The notes under the pieces were generated by a model. That model was not told where the DNA came from, searched no databases, and saw nothing but the letters and a program-made list of their open reading frames with translations. Below are positions 32,728-40,272 of a stretch of DNA of 48,582 nt, piece by piece. The translations under genes were made by a program, and so were the position numbers. Origin of the DNA: an archaeon CG10_big_fil_rev_8_21_14_0_10_43_11 (GTDB lineage: Archaea > Nanobdellota > Nanobdellia > PEZQ01); NCBI GenBank assembly GCA_002763265.1, contig PEZQ01000003.1, forward strand, positions 178,112 to 226,693, written 5' to 3'. The stretch's first letter is position 1, and each line of letters begins with the position of its first letter.

Positions 32728-34172
32728 TGATAAGAGACAAGCTTGAGAAAATCAATGACTTTACCTGGAAACTGCCAAAAACAGTTCGGGAAAAAATGCG
32801 CGTTGACGCACACATCTTTGCAAGCAAGAACATTATTGATTCTGGTGATGACAAAGCATTTGAACAACTCACCAATGTAGCATGCCTCCCGGGCATTATT
32901 GAGCCTGTTGTTGGCATGCCTGACCTTCACTGGGGGTATGGTCTTCCAGTTGGCGCAGTAGGCGCATTTGACCTGCAAGAGGGCATTATCAGCGCAGGCA
33001 TGACTGGTTTTGACATTAATTGCGGTATTCGCATGCTCACCACAACTCTTGTTACAAAAGATGTTCAAGCAGTAAAGCGCGAGCTCACAAATGAATTATT
33101 CAAACGCGTGCGCGCGGGTGTTGGGTCAAAAAGCAGGATTAAACTCACTGCTGCCCAACTTGATGAAGTCATGGAACGCGGCGCACAATGGTGCGTTGAT
33201 AACGGGTATGGCATCAAAGAAGATACTGCACACAGTGAAGAAAACGGAAACATGCCTGGAGCAAACCCCGCAAAAGTGAGCAGAGACGCGCGAAAACGAG
33301 GCATGCCCCAGCTTGGCACGCTTGGCGCGGGAAACCACTTTCTTGAAGTGCAGCGCGTTGAACAGGTGTTTGACAAAACAATTGCAGACGCATACGGACT
33401 CTCCAAAGACCAAGTGGTTGTTATGATTCATTGCGGAAGCAGGGGCTTTGGCCACCAAATTGCAAGCGATTACTTGCGCATCATGAACCGCGCAGTTAAA
33501 GAAAACAACATCTGGCTTCCCGACCCGCAACTCGTGTGCGCACCCGTGCAAAGCACGCAAGGCATTGACTATTATGAAGCAATGGTGTGTGGCGTGAATT
33601 TTGCGTTTGCAAACCGCCAAATGATCACCAGCTTTGTTCGCGAAGCATTTTCTCGCGTGTTCAAAAAAGACTGGCACGAACTAGGCTTAACTCTCTTGTA
33701 TGATGTGTGCCACAACATTGCAAAAAAAGAAATCCACACCATTAACGGAAAGAAAAAAGAAGTAATGGTGCATCGAAAAGGCGCGACACGCTCGTTTGCA
33801 CCTGGTCACGAGAAAGTGCCAAGTGCGTATCGCCGTGCAGGACAACCCGTACTCATTGCAGGCAGCATGGGAACTGCAAGTTATATTCTCTCAGGAACCC
33901 AAGGCGCAATGGAAAAGAGTTTTGGCAGTTCATGTCATGGCGCGGGCAGACAAATGAGCCGTAAAGGAGCGATTCGCGAGTTTAAGGGTGCAAACATTCA
34001 AGCCCAGCTTGAAAAAAAAGGCATTCTTGCAAAAGCAACCAACCCCCTCCTGCTTGCAGAAGAAGCACCTGGCGCGTACAAGGATGTTGATGAAGTGATT
34101 GCAAGTGTTGCAGGTGCAGGCATTTCAAACACGGTCGCGCGCGTAACACCTCTTTTGGTGACAAAAGGATGA
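32727..34172 (+). CDS. rtcB: RNA-splicing ligase RtcB
   Basis: GTP- and Mn2+-dependent ligase that joins tRNA exons and repairs RNA with 2',3'-cyclic phosphate ends. All known ligands are present at almost the same numbers as the Pyrococcus enzyme: Cys99 (GFDINCGIRM), His204 (GAGNHFLE), His235 (MIHCGSRG), His329 (DVCHN) and the guanylylated His404 (SSCHGAGRQMSR). Length 481 from ATG 32727. The extension to 32697 would overlap archease and is rejected. It overlaps the methyltransferase that follows by four bases. Confidence 0.96.
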   Translation: MIRDKLEKINDFTWKLPKTVREKMRVDAHIFASKNIIDSGDDKAFEQLTNVACLPGIIEPVVGMPDLHWGYGLPVGAVGAFDLQEGIISAGMTGFDINCGIRMLTTTLVTKDVQAVKRELTNELFKRVRAGVGSKSRIKLTAAQLDEVMERGAQWCVDNGYGIKEDTAHSEENGNMPGANPAKVSRDARKRGMPQLGTLGAGNHFLEVQRVEQVFDKTIADAYGLSKDQVVVMIHCGSRGFGHQIASDYLRIMNRAVKENNIWLPDPQLVCAPVQSTQGIDYYEAMVCGVNFAFANRQMITSFVREAFSRVFKKDWHELGLTLLYDVCHNIAKKEIHTINGKKKEVMVHRKGATRSFAPGHEKVPSAYRRAGQPVLIAGSMGTASYILSGTQGAMEKSFGSSCHGAGRQMSRKGAIREFKGANIQAQLEKKGILAKATNPLLLAEEAPGAYKDVDEVIASVAGAGISNTVARVTPLLVTKG

Positions 34173-34636
34173 AAAAAACACGCGCGTATTATAACGCGAT
34201 TAGCAAAGGATATGATGAATTGTATGGGCGCGAACAGGAAGAAAAGTGGGACGCGCTCAAAACATTTGTTCAGGGAAAAACCCTTGACATAGGCTGCGGA
34301 ACAGGAATTATTACTAAACACATCAAAAACGTGGTTGGTCTTGACAGCTCACCAGGCATGCTCGCACACCTGAGCGGCATAAAAGTCATTGGTGACGCGT
34401 GCGCACTGCCATTTAAGGACAAAAGTTTTGATACCGCGCTCTCGCTTACCCTGCTCCAGGACGTATCTGAACCTGAGCGCGCGATTCGTGAAATGAAACG
34501 CGTTTCAAAACGCGTGGTGTTTTCTGTGCTCAAAAAAACGTGGACTACTGCCCGCGTTTTGAGCATAACCGCAAAACAAGGTTTGAAAGGCCGCGTGATT
34601 GAACACACAAAAGACATCTTCTTTGTTCAAGACTAA
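34169..34636 (+). CDS. Class I SAM-dependent methyltransferase (UbiE-like)
   Basis: Small methyltransferase, 155 residues. Motif I is TLDIGCGTGIITKHI (38-52), then VVGLDSSPGML, and PFKDKSFDTALSLTLLQDV. Only the core Rossmann domain is present, with no target-recognition part, so the substrate cannot be told. It is coupled by a four-base overlap to rtcB and archease, which suggests a role in RNA ligation or modification, but nothing in its sequence proves it. Confidence 0.85.
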   Translation: MKKTRAYYNAISKGYDELYGREQEEKWDALKTFVQGKTLDIGCGTGIITKHIKNVVGLDSSPGMLAHLSGIKVIGDACALPFKDKSFDTALSLTLLQDVSEPERAIREMKRVSKRVVFSVLKKTWTTARVLSITAKQGLKGRVIEHTKDIFFVQD

Positions 34637-34887
34637 AGACCAAAACTGTCCACAAACTTTTGCATTTTTCCCACGTGGTCAAGAAATGCTTTTCCTTCCG
34701 TAGTTAAGTGGATTTCATCACCAATCACAACCAGCTTCTTTTTTTCAAGTTCATCAAGATAGCTTGCAAGGCGAATATATGTTAAGTTTGTCTTGTACAT
34801 TAAGTGCGTGCGCTTGATTGAAGGATTCATTTTGATGGTTTTAAGAATATCATAAATGATTTGCAACCGATTTCGCTTCTTAGCCAT
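34633..34887 (-). CDS. Winged-helix DNA-binding protein (HTH_45-like)
   Basis: An 84-residue winged helix of the kind common in archaea. RLQIIYDILKTIKMNPSIKR is the first helix, THLMYKTNLTYIRLASYLDEL the recognition region, and KKLVVIGDEIHLTTEGKAFL the wing. The ending KMQKFVDSFGL could mediate dimerisation. It lies after the multi-pass membrane gene on the same strand with a 32-nt gap, so the two may work as a pair. Probable transcription regulator of unknown target. Confidence 0.82.
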   Translation of the reverse strand: MAKKRNRLQIIYDILKTIKMNPSIKRTHLMYKTNLTYIRLASYLDELEKKKLVVIGDEIHLTTEGKAFLDHVGKMQKFVDSFGL

Positions 34888-34919
34888 TGTTGTTTTTACT
34901 CACCCCACCTTTTTTTCGC

Positions 34920-35540
34920 CTAGGATGAGCGTGTGAGAACATACACGCTCAAAAGGACGCCATACGACGCCACACGCACGAGATTGTCCACAAAAAATAG
35001 TGAACTATTTATAAATATTAGGAAATAGCTCAAATGGCTTACTAAAAGCCCGAAAAAGGCTAAAAGAACCAATAGAGCGTTTCTTGAGCGTTTTTTAGCG
35101 TAGTTCTCGTAAAAATAAAGCACGGGAAACGTAAGCAGGATTGCACCAATCAGTTCATGGAAGAGAGGGGAATACGTGTAGATAAGAAACAAGCTTAACA
35201 CGTAAATAATAATTTGAAGTGCAAACAAGCGATACCTGCGGATATCTAAAAAAAGCTTGTCAAGGGTTGTGTAGCCAAAAAGCAGAAATGCTGAATACGC
35301 AAGAATCCACACAGAACGCAAAAACAGGTTTGAAAACGAAAAATACAATTCTGCAATATTAAGGCCCACTTTTGTGATAAAGGCTATGCTAATAAGCAAA
35401 AACCCGATGCCAAGCAATTTGTGCTTTCGCTCCCGCGTAACAAGCTGGATTCTAAACAAGTACAAACCAATAATAAATGTGATACAAGAAATTGCAAGCT
35501 CTAATACACTATTTGTTACGCCTAAAAGAGAAACATCCAT
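34920..35540 (-). CDS. Multi-pass membrane protein, probably seven helices
   Basis: A 206-residue hydrophobic protein with about seven membrane helices (starting VLELAISCITFIIGLYLF, ending YGVLLSVYVLTRSS). Short basic loops between helices 1-2 and 5-6 (TRERKHK, YAKKRSRN) are consistent with cytoplasmic sides. I do not recognise the family. ACTTAAAAGG about 30 nt upstream is a likely promoter. It is followed by the winged-helix gene, so a membrane sensor plus regulator pair is possible, by analogy only. Confidence 0.65.
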   Translation of the reverse strand: MDVSLLGVTNSVLELAISCITFIIGLYLFRIQLVTRERKHKLLGIGFLLISIAFITKVGLNIAELYFSFSNLFLRSVWILAYSAFLLFGYTTLDKLFLDIRRYRLFALQIIIYVLSLFLIYTYSPLFHELIGAILLTFPVLYFYENYAKKRSRNALLVLLAFFGLLVSHLSYFLIFINSSLFFVDNLVRVASYGVLLSVYVLTRSS

Positions 35541-35610
35541 TATCTCGTACCTGCGCGTTTTGCCTTTTAAGTCTTGTGAACCATGCGTCTTGATTATGAT
35601 TTCATAATGG

Positions 35611-35621
35611 CTTTATAAATA
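35611..35621 (+). promoter_or_regulatory. Strong TATA-like box in front of a candidate small RNA
   Basis: CTTTATAAATA is close to the archaeal consensus and points at a transcript start near 35640. No protein start follows within 200 nt, unlike other boxes in this window, so it probably drives an RNA gene. Confidence 0.45.
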
Positions 35622-35639
35622 GGGTGACAAGAGAATAGT

Positions 35640-35800
35640 GTCAAACAAGGGCATTCGGGAGTCCAACAAAACGACATTCACCAAAAGCACGCGACTACAT
35701 CCTTCCCACGCCAAAAAAAAGGGTGTTCGCAGCAAATGGGGGGAGACAAAAACCCCCCTCATGTTCACCACCTCTCCTCTGCATTTTTTTTCTTTTTTTT
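35640..35800 (+). ncRNA. Candidate small non-coding RNA with own promoter and T-run terminator
   Basis: Sits in a 336-bp gap between divergent genes. A consensus-like TATA box lies 25 nt upstream. The 3' half folds as AT-GGGGGG/CCCCCC-T-CAT (35736-35743 with 35753-35762) with an outer stem of GGTG/CACC around an asymmetric internal loop. The transcript would end in long T-runs at 35784-35807. No open reading frame of note is present. It matches no family that I recognise (not SRP, RNase P, 5S or tRNA). Confidence 0.4.
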
Positions 35801-35807
35801 CTTTTTT
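35784..35807 (+). terminator. T-rich terminator of the candidate small RNA
   Basis: Three T-runs separated by single C residues (eight, eight and six T). Archaeal RNA polymerase stops at oligo-T without needing a hairpin. Just past it, GTTTTTATG (35831-35839) looks like the promoter of the polX gene. Confidence 0.5.
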
Positions 35808-35876
35808 GCAACAAAAACAGAGTACAGAATGTTTTTATGCACGACAAAAACAAAACAATACAGGGGAGTATAACCT

Positions 35877-37562
35877 ATGGATAATACACGTGTTGCACGC
35901 GTACTTGAAGCAATAGCAGACCTTCTTGAATTAGAAGACGTGCAATGGAAACCCCGCGCGTACCGTGCAGCAGCACAAAGCATTGCTTTTATGAGTGAAG
36001 ACATCAATGACGTGTACCAGAAAGGATTGCTCGAAGACATTCCTCATGTAGGAAGCTCAATTGCAAAAAAAATTGCTGAACTCATTAAAACCGGCTCGCT
36101 TCGCTATTACGAAAGGCTCAAGAAAAAGAGCAAGGTAAATATTGAAGAACTCTCACGCATTGAGGGGCTTGGACCAAAAACCATCAAACACTTGTACGAC
36201 GCGCTACACATAACAAATCTTGCCAGCCTCAAAAAAGCAGCAGAAGAAGGAAAAATCAGAAACCTTGAAGGTATGGGTAAGAAACGCGAAAAAAACCTAT
36301 TAGAAGCGATTCATTTTGCGCAAAAAACAAAAGACCGCCATGTTCGCGGCCACGTGGTGCGTGACATTGACGCGCTCAAAACACACATCACGCGTAACCC
36401 TGCTGCAGGATTATTTCTTATTGCAGGAAGTTATCGCCGCTACACTGAAACTATTGGTGATATTGACATTCTCGTCACGTCAACCCAGCCAAAAAAACTC
36501 ATCACGCACATTAATGCGTTTGAACGCATAGAGCGCATGCTTGCAAAAGGAAGCACGAAAACAAGCTTTGTGCTTAAAAACGGTCTGCACGTTGATGTGC
36601 GCGTGGTTGACAAGAATAGTTTTGGAAGCGCTGCCCAATACTTTACTGGTTCAAAATATCATAATATTGCACTGCGAAAAATCGCGCAAAAAAAAGGTTT
36701 GAAACTCTCAGAATACGGTCTTTTTAGAGGAGAAAAACGCATTGCAGGGAAAAACGAAAAAAGCGTGTACGCAGGACTTGGACTCCAGTACATTTCCCCA
36801 GAACTGCGCGAAAATCAAGGCGAGATTGAACTCGCAAAAAACAAAAAGATTCCAACACTCGTAGCAAAGGTTCACGGAGATGTGCAAATGCATACCCACT
36901 ACAGTGACGGAGCAAACAGCGTTGGTGAGATGATTCATGCCTGCAAAAAAATGGGCTACGCATACATGGGCATTAGCGACCATGCAGGAACGCTCAAAAT
37001 AGCAGGAGCCATGAACAAACAACAAATAGCAAAACAGCGAAAAGAAATTGACAAACAAGACTTTCACGTCTTACAGGGTGCAGAAGTGGATATTGATTCA
37101 AAAGGAAAACTCACCCTCAAAAATGACGCGCTCAAAGATTTTGATTATGTGATTGCCTCAATTCATAGCGGGTTTCACCAAACAAAACAGCAACTCACAA
37201 CTCGTATCCTTGCAGCTATGCAAAACGAGTACGTGCGCATTATTGCACACCCTACCGGGCGCGTTATTGGAAAGCGTGAAGGCTACACCCTTGATTGGGA
37301 ACGCGTGTTTAACACCAGCAAGGAAACAAACACGTATCTTGAAATCAACGCGTCACCCGAGCGGCTTGACCTTCGAGACGAGCACATTCATGCAGCAATA
37401 AACGCAGGATGCAAACTTATCATCAACACTGACGCACATAATACTGATTCACTTCACTGCATGGATGCAGGAATTGGCATGGCACGCAGAGGATACGCAC
37501 AAGACAAGCATATCATAAACACGAAATCATACATGCCATTTCTCAAACTGCTCAAAGCGTGA
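35877..37562 (+). CDS. polX: DNA polymerase X with C-terminal PHP domain
   Basis: Repair polymerase of the Pol-beta family with a PHP phosphoesterase/exonuclease domain. Two helix-hairpin-helix segments (DIPHVGSSIAKKIAEL, EGLGPKTIKHLYDAL) lie in the first 110 residues. The nucleotidyl-transferase site is GSYRRYTETIGDIDILV, with its Asp pair, and HVDVRVVD. The PHP domain starts near 335 (QMHTHYSDGANS, GISDHAGTLK, NTDAHNTDS). Length 561 matches bacterial and archaeal PolX. GGGGAG eight nt before ATG is a good Shine-Dalgarno site. Confidence 0.95.
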   Translation: MDNTRVARVLEAIADLLELEDVQWKPRAYRAAAQSIAFMSEDINDVYQKGLLEDIPHVGSSIAKKIAELIKTGSLRYYERLKKKSKVNIEELSRIEGLGPKTIKHLYDALHITNLASLKKAAEEGKIRNLEGMGKKREKNLLEAIHFAQKTKDRHVRGHVVRDIDALKTHITRNPAAGLFLIAGSYRRYTETIGDIDILVTSTQPKKLITHINAFERIERMLAKGSTKTSFVLKNGLHVDVRVVDKNSFGSAAQYFTGSKYHNIALRKIAQKKGLKLSEYGLFRGEKRIAGKNEKSVYAGLGLQYISPELRENQGEIELAKNKKIPTLVAKVHGDVQMHTHYSDGANSVGEMIHACKKMGYAYMGISDHAGTLKIAGAMNKQQIAKQRKEIDKQDFHVLQGAEVDIDSKGKLTLKNDALKDFDYVIASIHSGFHQTKQQLTTRILAAMQNEYVRIIAHPTGRVIGKREGYTLDWERVFNTSKETNTYLEINASPERLDLRDEHIHAAINAGCKLIINTDAHNTDSLHCMDAGIGMARRGYAQDKHIINTKSYMPFLKLLKA

Positions 37563-37567
37563 CGTGT

Positions 37568-37987
37568 TCAAATAAGAATGTCTTTGAGCGGGTCGCTCTC
37601 CATAGATGCTGACGCCACGTTTTTGTCTTTGTCTAACGACGATTTTTGGTTATCCGCGTTACGCGCGCTTAGAGGAGTGCTTAAACCGGCTTTTGCCGGT
37701 GTACGCTCGCTCAAAGGCGCGCTTAAACCGGCTTTTGCCGGTGTACGCTCGCTTAGGCGTGCAAATTCATCTTCGTGTTTCATAATAAAGTTTTGAAGTG
37801 CAAACACAAGACGTGACGCTTCAACAACTGAAAGCTTGAATGCTTTTCGCTCCCCTTTCTCATTGCTCAAGCTCAGCATGAGATTGCCATCTTTTGGGTA
37901 ACCCCTTTCAAGCTTGGGCAGTTCCCCATTGAGTTCAAGCACGCTTCGCGTGTCTTTAAAGAAATGCGCGAAATTAACAATTTTCAT
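37568..37987 (-). CDS. Hypothetical protein carrying two tandem 14-residue repeats
   Basis: A 139-residue protein. Residues 1-78 form a compact beta-rich domain (PKDGNLMLSLSNEKGERKAF, then VVEASRLVFALQNFIMKHED) with a faint likeness to PC4-type single-stranded-DNA-binding proteins; this is weak. Residues 79-108 are LSERTPAKAG-type repeats, SERTPAKAGLSAPL and SERTPAKAGLSTPL, coded by a 42-nt palindromic element that also occurs in the alpha/beta hydrolase gene. The C-terminus is polar and likely disordered. It is convergent with polX, five bases apart. Confidence 0.7.
   Translation of the reverse strand: MKIVNFAHFFKDTRSVLELNGELPKLERGYPKDGNLMLSLSNEKGERKAFKLSVVEASRLVFALQNFIMKHEDEFARLSERTPAKAGLSAPLSERTPAKAGLSTPLSARNADNQKSSLDKDKNVASASMESDPLKDILI
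37677..37760 (-). repeat. Two tandem copies of a 42-nt palindromic element inside a gene
   Basis: Each copy contains ACCGGC-AAAA-GCCGGT, a 6-bp-arm hairpin, flanked by TTTAAGC and AGCGAGCGTAC. The period is exactly 42 nt (14 codons) and the copies are near identical. Weak partial copies flank the pair. The sequence 37698-37752, read on the minus strand, matches 45050-45104 at 54 of 55 bases. Confidence 0.85.
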
Positions 37988-38042
37988 GAGCTATACCAAC
38001 AATTATTACGCATATTTGCATACAAAAACATTATTATACTCA

Positions 38043-38405
38043 ATGTCCGCTAATCGGGAATGTATGGACTTTGAGGATGTTGACACCCAAACGCTCAGTG
38101 AGTACTTGCACACGCTTCGAAAACTAAGCGCATGCAACCTTTCCATGGGGAATGTGCTTGTCACGTGCAAGGTTTTGTATGAGCGCTACATTTCAAAAGC
38201 GCTAAGTGAAAGCGCGCTTCATTCAGATGAGTTTCGCCTTAATCTTGATAAAGCGTATAACGCAATGAAAGTGATACACTATTTCTCAAAAAAGAAGAAT
38301 TTGCCTGACCTGTTTTGGCGCGCGACAAACGCGTTAGAAGGGCTTGAAACACTCACCGGAAAGAATAAAAAACACTCGTATCTTGAACAATTTCTCTACC
38401 ATTGA
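38043..38405 (+). CDS. Hypothetical helical protein, 120 residues
   Basis: Not recognised. It appears all-helical, with TLSEYLHTLRKLSACNLSMG and LNLDKAYNAMKVIHYFSKKK, and an acidic N-terminus (MDFEDVDTQ). There is no signal peptide. ATG 38043 is chosen over the GTG at 37914 because the upstream part overlaps the convergent gene and has no coding character; GCATATTTG (38008-38016) is a weak promoter candidate. Another helical unknown of similar size follows, 42 nt later, so the pair may be related in role. Confidence 0.6.
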   Translation: MSANRECMDFEDVDTQTLSEYLHTLRKLSACNLSMGNVLVTCKVLYERYISKALSESALHSDEFRLNLDKAYNAMKVIHYFSKKKNLPDLFWRATNALEGLETLTGKNKKHSYLEQFLYH

Positions 38406-38447
38406 GTGCAGTAAAGCTTTTGAACACGTTTTTTTAAAAAAAGAAGT

Positions 38448-38846
38448 ATGGATATTGATTATGCTAAACTCAACGAACTGCCCCCTGCTGAGTACTGCGC
38501 GTGGCTTGATTCGTTTATGAAACAATCATCACTAAAAGAACGAACACGCGTTCTTGGCACTCTTATCTGCTCGTACGCGCAACACTTGCAGGGAAAAAGC
38601 AAAAACATTACACAACTGCAAACAAAAGAAGGCGATGAATATTTTCAGCGATTCATCCACACACTCAAAACCGCACAAGATGATGCAAAAACGCATGGGC
38701 TTGAAGACGTGGCGGAACAAACAGAAGAAATTCTTGGCACAATACAGACCTATCTTAGACTTATCTTCACTGACTCAGCATCACAGCGAATGTTGCAAGA
38801 GATTTTGCGAAAACCAACGCATCGCGAAGGGTTCTTGTACCTTTAA
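38448..38846 (+). CDS. Hypothetical helical protein, 132 residues
   Basis: Not recognised. Predicted helices run through ERTRVLGTLICSYAQHLQGK and FQRFIHTLKTAQDDAKTHGL. No metal or nucleotide motif is visible. It lies directly after a similar-sized helical unknown and ends immediately before the stop of alaX on the other strand. Confidence 0.6.
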   Translation: MDIDYAKLNELPPAEYCAWLDSFMKQSSLKERTRVLGTLICSYAQHLQGKSKNITQLQTKEGDEYFQRFIHTLKTAQDDAKTHGLEDVAEQTEEILGTIQTYLRLIFTDSASQRMLQEILRKPTHREGFLYL

Positions 38847-39554
38847 TCAAACCAGTTCAAAATAGAGTCGGCGATTGTTTTTTCCCTTATTATCTGTTTT
38901 AAGCAGTCTAATAGCACCTACTTCCTGCGTGTTTTTCACGTGCGTTCCCCCATCTGCCTGCTCATCAACCTCGCCTATGGTAACTACACGCAGGGTGGTG
39001 ATTTTTCCTAACAAGCCTTTTGCAAGACGCGCAAGCTCAGGTTTTGCGCGTGCTTGTTCACGCGTAATATATGAAATAGTAATAGGAATGCATTTTGCAA
39101 GCAAACTGTTTGCGGCATTCACAAATTGCTGCAGCTTTTCTGGGGAATAATCGTCCATAGAAAAATCCATACGTGACTTGTCAAGACCAAGCTGGTTTCC
39201 CGTAATTTTAGCGTGTGCTGTTTTGAGAAGCACTGCGCTAAGCACGTGCGATGCCGTGTGTGCGCGCATGAGTGCGTATCTGCGCTGCCAGTCAATTTCG
39301 CATGAAACTATGTCACCAACAGCAAGACCGGGCGCATCAACTTCATGACTTATAGTGCCGTTAAATTTTCCCACAAACACCACACGAAACGCCTGACCCT
39401 CCTTTCTTATCACTCCCGTATCACTGGGTTGTCCTCCACCAGTAGGATAAAACGCAGTTTTGTCAAGCACAACATAAGTGTCATCTTTGAGAGAAACAAC
39501 GCGGGCAGTCCAGATTCTAAGATACGAATCATCAAGGTAGAGCGCATCAGTCAT
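38847..39554 (-). CDS. alaX: Alanyl-tRNA editing protein AlaX (AlaX-M type)
   Basis: Free-standing editing domain that removes wrongly attached Ser (or Gly) from tRNA-Ala. FYPTGGGQPSDTG (35-47) opens the domain. The metal ligands His99 and His103 lie in RAHTASHVLSAV. GGTHVKNTQEVG (201-212) supplies His204, but the residue four before it, usually Cys, is Asp200 here. At 235 residues it includes the N-terminal glycine-rich domain of AlaX-M. A TATA-like ATATTTAATT lies about 30 nt upstream. Confidence 0.9.
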   Translation of the reverse strand: MTDALYLDDSYLRIWTARVVSLKDDTYVVLDKTAFYPTGGGQPSDTGVIRKEGQAFRVVFVGKFNGTISHEVDAPGLAVGDIVSCEIDWQRRYALMRAHTASHVLSAVLLKTAHAKITGNQLGLDKSRMDFSMDDYSPEKLQQFVNAANSLLAKCIPITISYITREQARAKPELARLAKGLLGKITTLRVVTIGEVDEQADGGTHVKNTQEVGAIRLLKTDNKGKNNRRLYFELV

Positions 39555-39727
39555 AGTATGACTCTAGCAGTAGAACTGAATTAAATATTTTTGTATCACC
39601 CGTCACTGTTTTAAATAGTTTATAAATGATTTTGCATAACGCATATAAAAAGCGCCTGTTGTAGGGAAGAGTAGAACAAACACTTTGGTGATTGTTTATA
39701 CTACACAAAAAGAAGGTGAATTAAACG
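39555..39727. other. 173-bp gap with promoters only
   Basis: Contains TATA-like boxes for alaX (minus, about 39580) and for rightward transcription (TTTATAAATG 39619-39628, CATATAAAAAG 39639-39649, GTTTATA 39694-39700). I see no reading frame or stable fold. The number of rightward boxes before one tiny gene is unusual. Confidence 0.4.
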
Positions 39728-39808
39728 ATGATAGAAAAATACCAATTTGATGACGAAGATGACCCTGAAGACGATGACGACGAAGACTCAGACGATGAAG
39801 ACTGGTAA
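39728..39808 (+). CDS. 26-residue hyperacidic mini-protein
   Basis: A tiny gene read directly. The product starts MIEKYQFDDEDDPED and ends in EDW, with 17 Asp or Glu among 26 residues. GGTG (39714-39717) ten nt before ATG and GTTTATA about 30 nt upstream are a plausible ribosome site and promoter. The codons are biased to GAC/GAT/GAA as in real genes. Function unknown; such acidic peptides may mimic nucleic acid. Confidence 0.5.
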   Translation: MIEKYQFDDEDDPEDDDDEDSDDEDW

Positions 39809-39832
39809 AAACGTGTCCAGCGCATCATAATT

Positions 39833-39849
39833 CACACAATAATTGTGTG
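39833..39849. promoter_or_regulatory. Perfect inverted repeat CACACAA-TAA-TTGTGTG
   Basis: Seven-base arms around three bases, in the leader of the nuclease-like gene and just after the mini-protein gene. The size fits a dimeric repressor site, and it could also form an RNA hairpin ending the mini-protein transcript. No direct evidence for either. Confidence 0.35.
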
Positions 39850-39907
39850 CAAAACCATTCCTTTTTTATTTTCCAGATTATCAGCATCTAGTGTGAAGCT
39901 TGCATCC

Positions 39908-40255
39908 ATGATTGAAAACGTTACGCACGTGTGCGAATCACTTTCAGTCAATGCAAAAGCAGAATACCGAACACCGCTTGGCTCGCGCATTGATATTGCA
40001 CTCTTCAAAGAAAACAAGCCCGCTCTTGCAATTGAGTTTGAGAATTCATACAAGTGGATAGCACAGCGCGTACTCTATAACGGGATAAAAGCACATGCTG
40101 CCGGATTTGACACCATCCTTTTTATCTGCCCGTTTCAAAAAGAGTTCACCAATAAACTTGTTTTAGCACATCTCGAACACTTAGGAGTTCGCGTTTATTT
40201 CTCTGACAAAAACACGTACCAAGACGCGATATTCAGCATAGTGAAAGATATATAA
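39908..40255 (+). CDS. Putative PD-(D/E)xK-fold protein
   Basis: About 115 residues. AEYRTPLGSRIDIALF followed by KPALAIEFENS looks like the core of a restriction-endonuclease-like fold: an acidic pair D and E with E-x-E where many enzymes have E-x-K. The later AHLEHLGVRVYFSDKN fits the usual last strand. Because Lys is absent the enzyme could be inactive or use another residue. ATG 39908 is chosen; GTG 39845 would add 21 residues. It ends 17 nt before the ABC ATPase gene. Confidence 0.55.
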   Translation: MIENVTHVCESLSVNAKAEYRTPLGSRIDIALFKENKPALAIEFENSYKWIAQRVLYNGIKAHAAGFDTILFICPFQKEFTNKLVLAHLEHLGVRVYFSDKNTYQDAIFSIVKDI

Positions 40256-40272
40256 TTTCTAAGACTACAGAT

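Noticed and set aside
37677-37760. CRISPR-like tandem repeats
   Set aside because: There are only two copies without unique spacers, they lie in a reading frame, and there are no cas genes.
38334-38720. Minus-strand frames opposite the helical unknowns at 38.0-38.8 kb
   Set aside because: They have no ribosome sites and no recognisable pattern, and the plus frames have better start signals.
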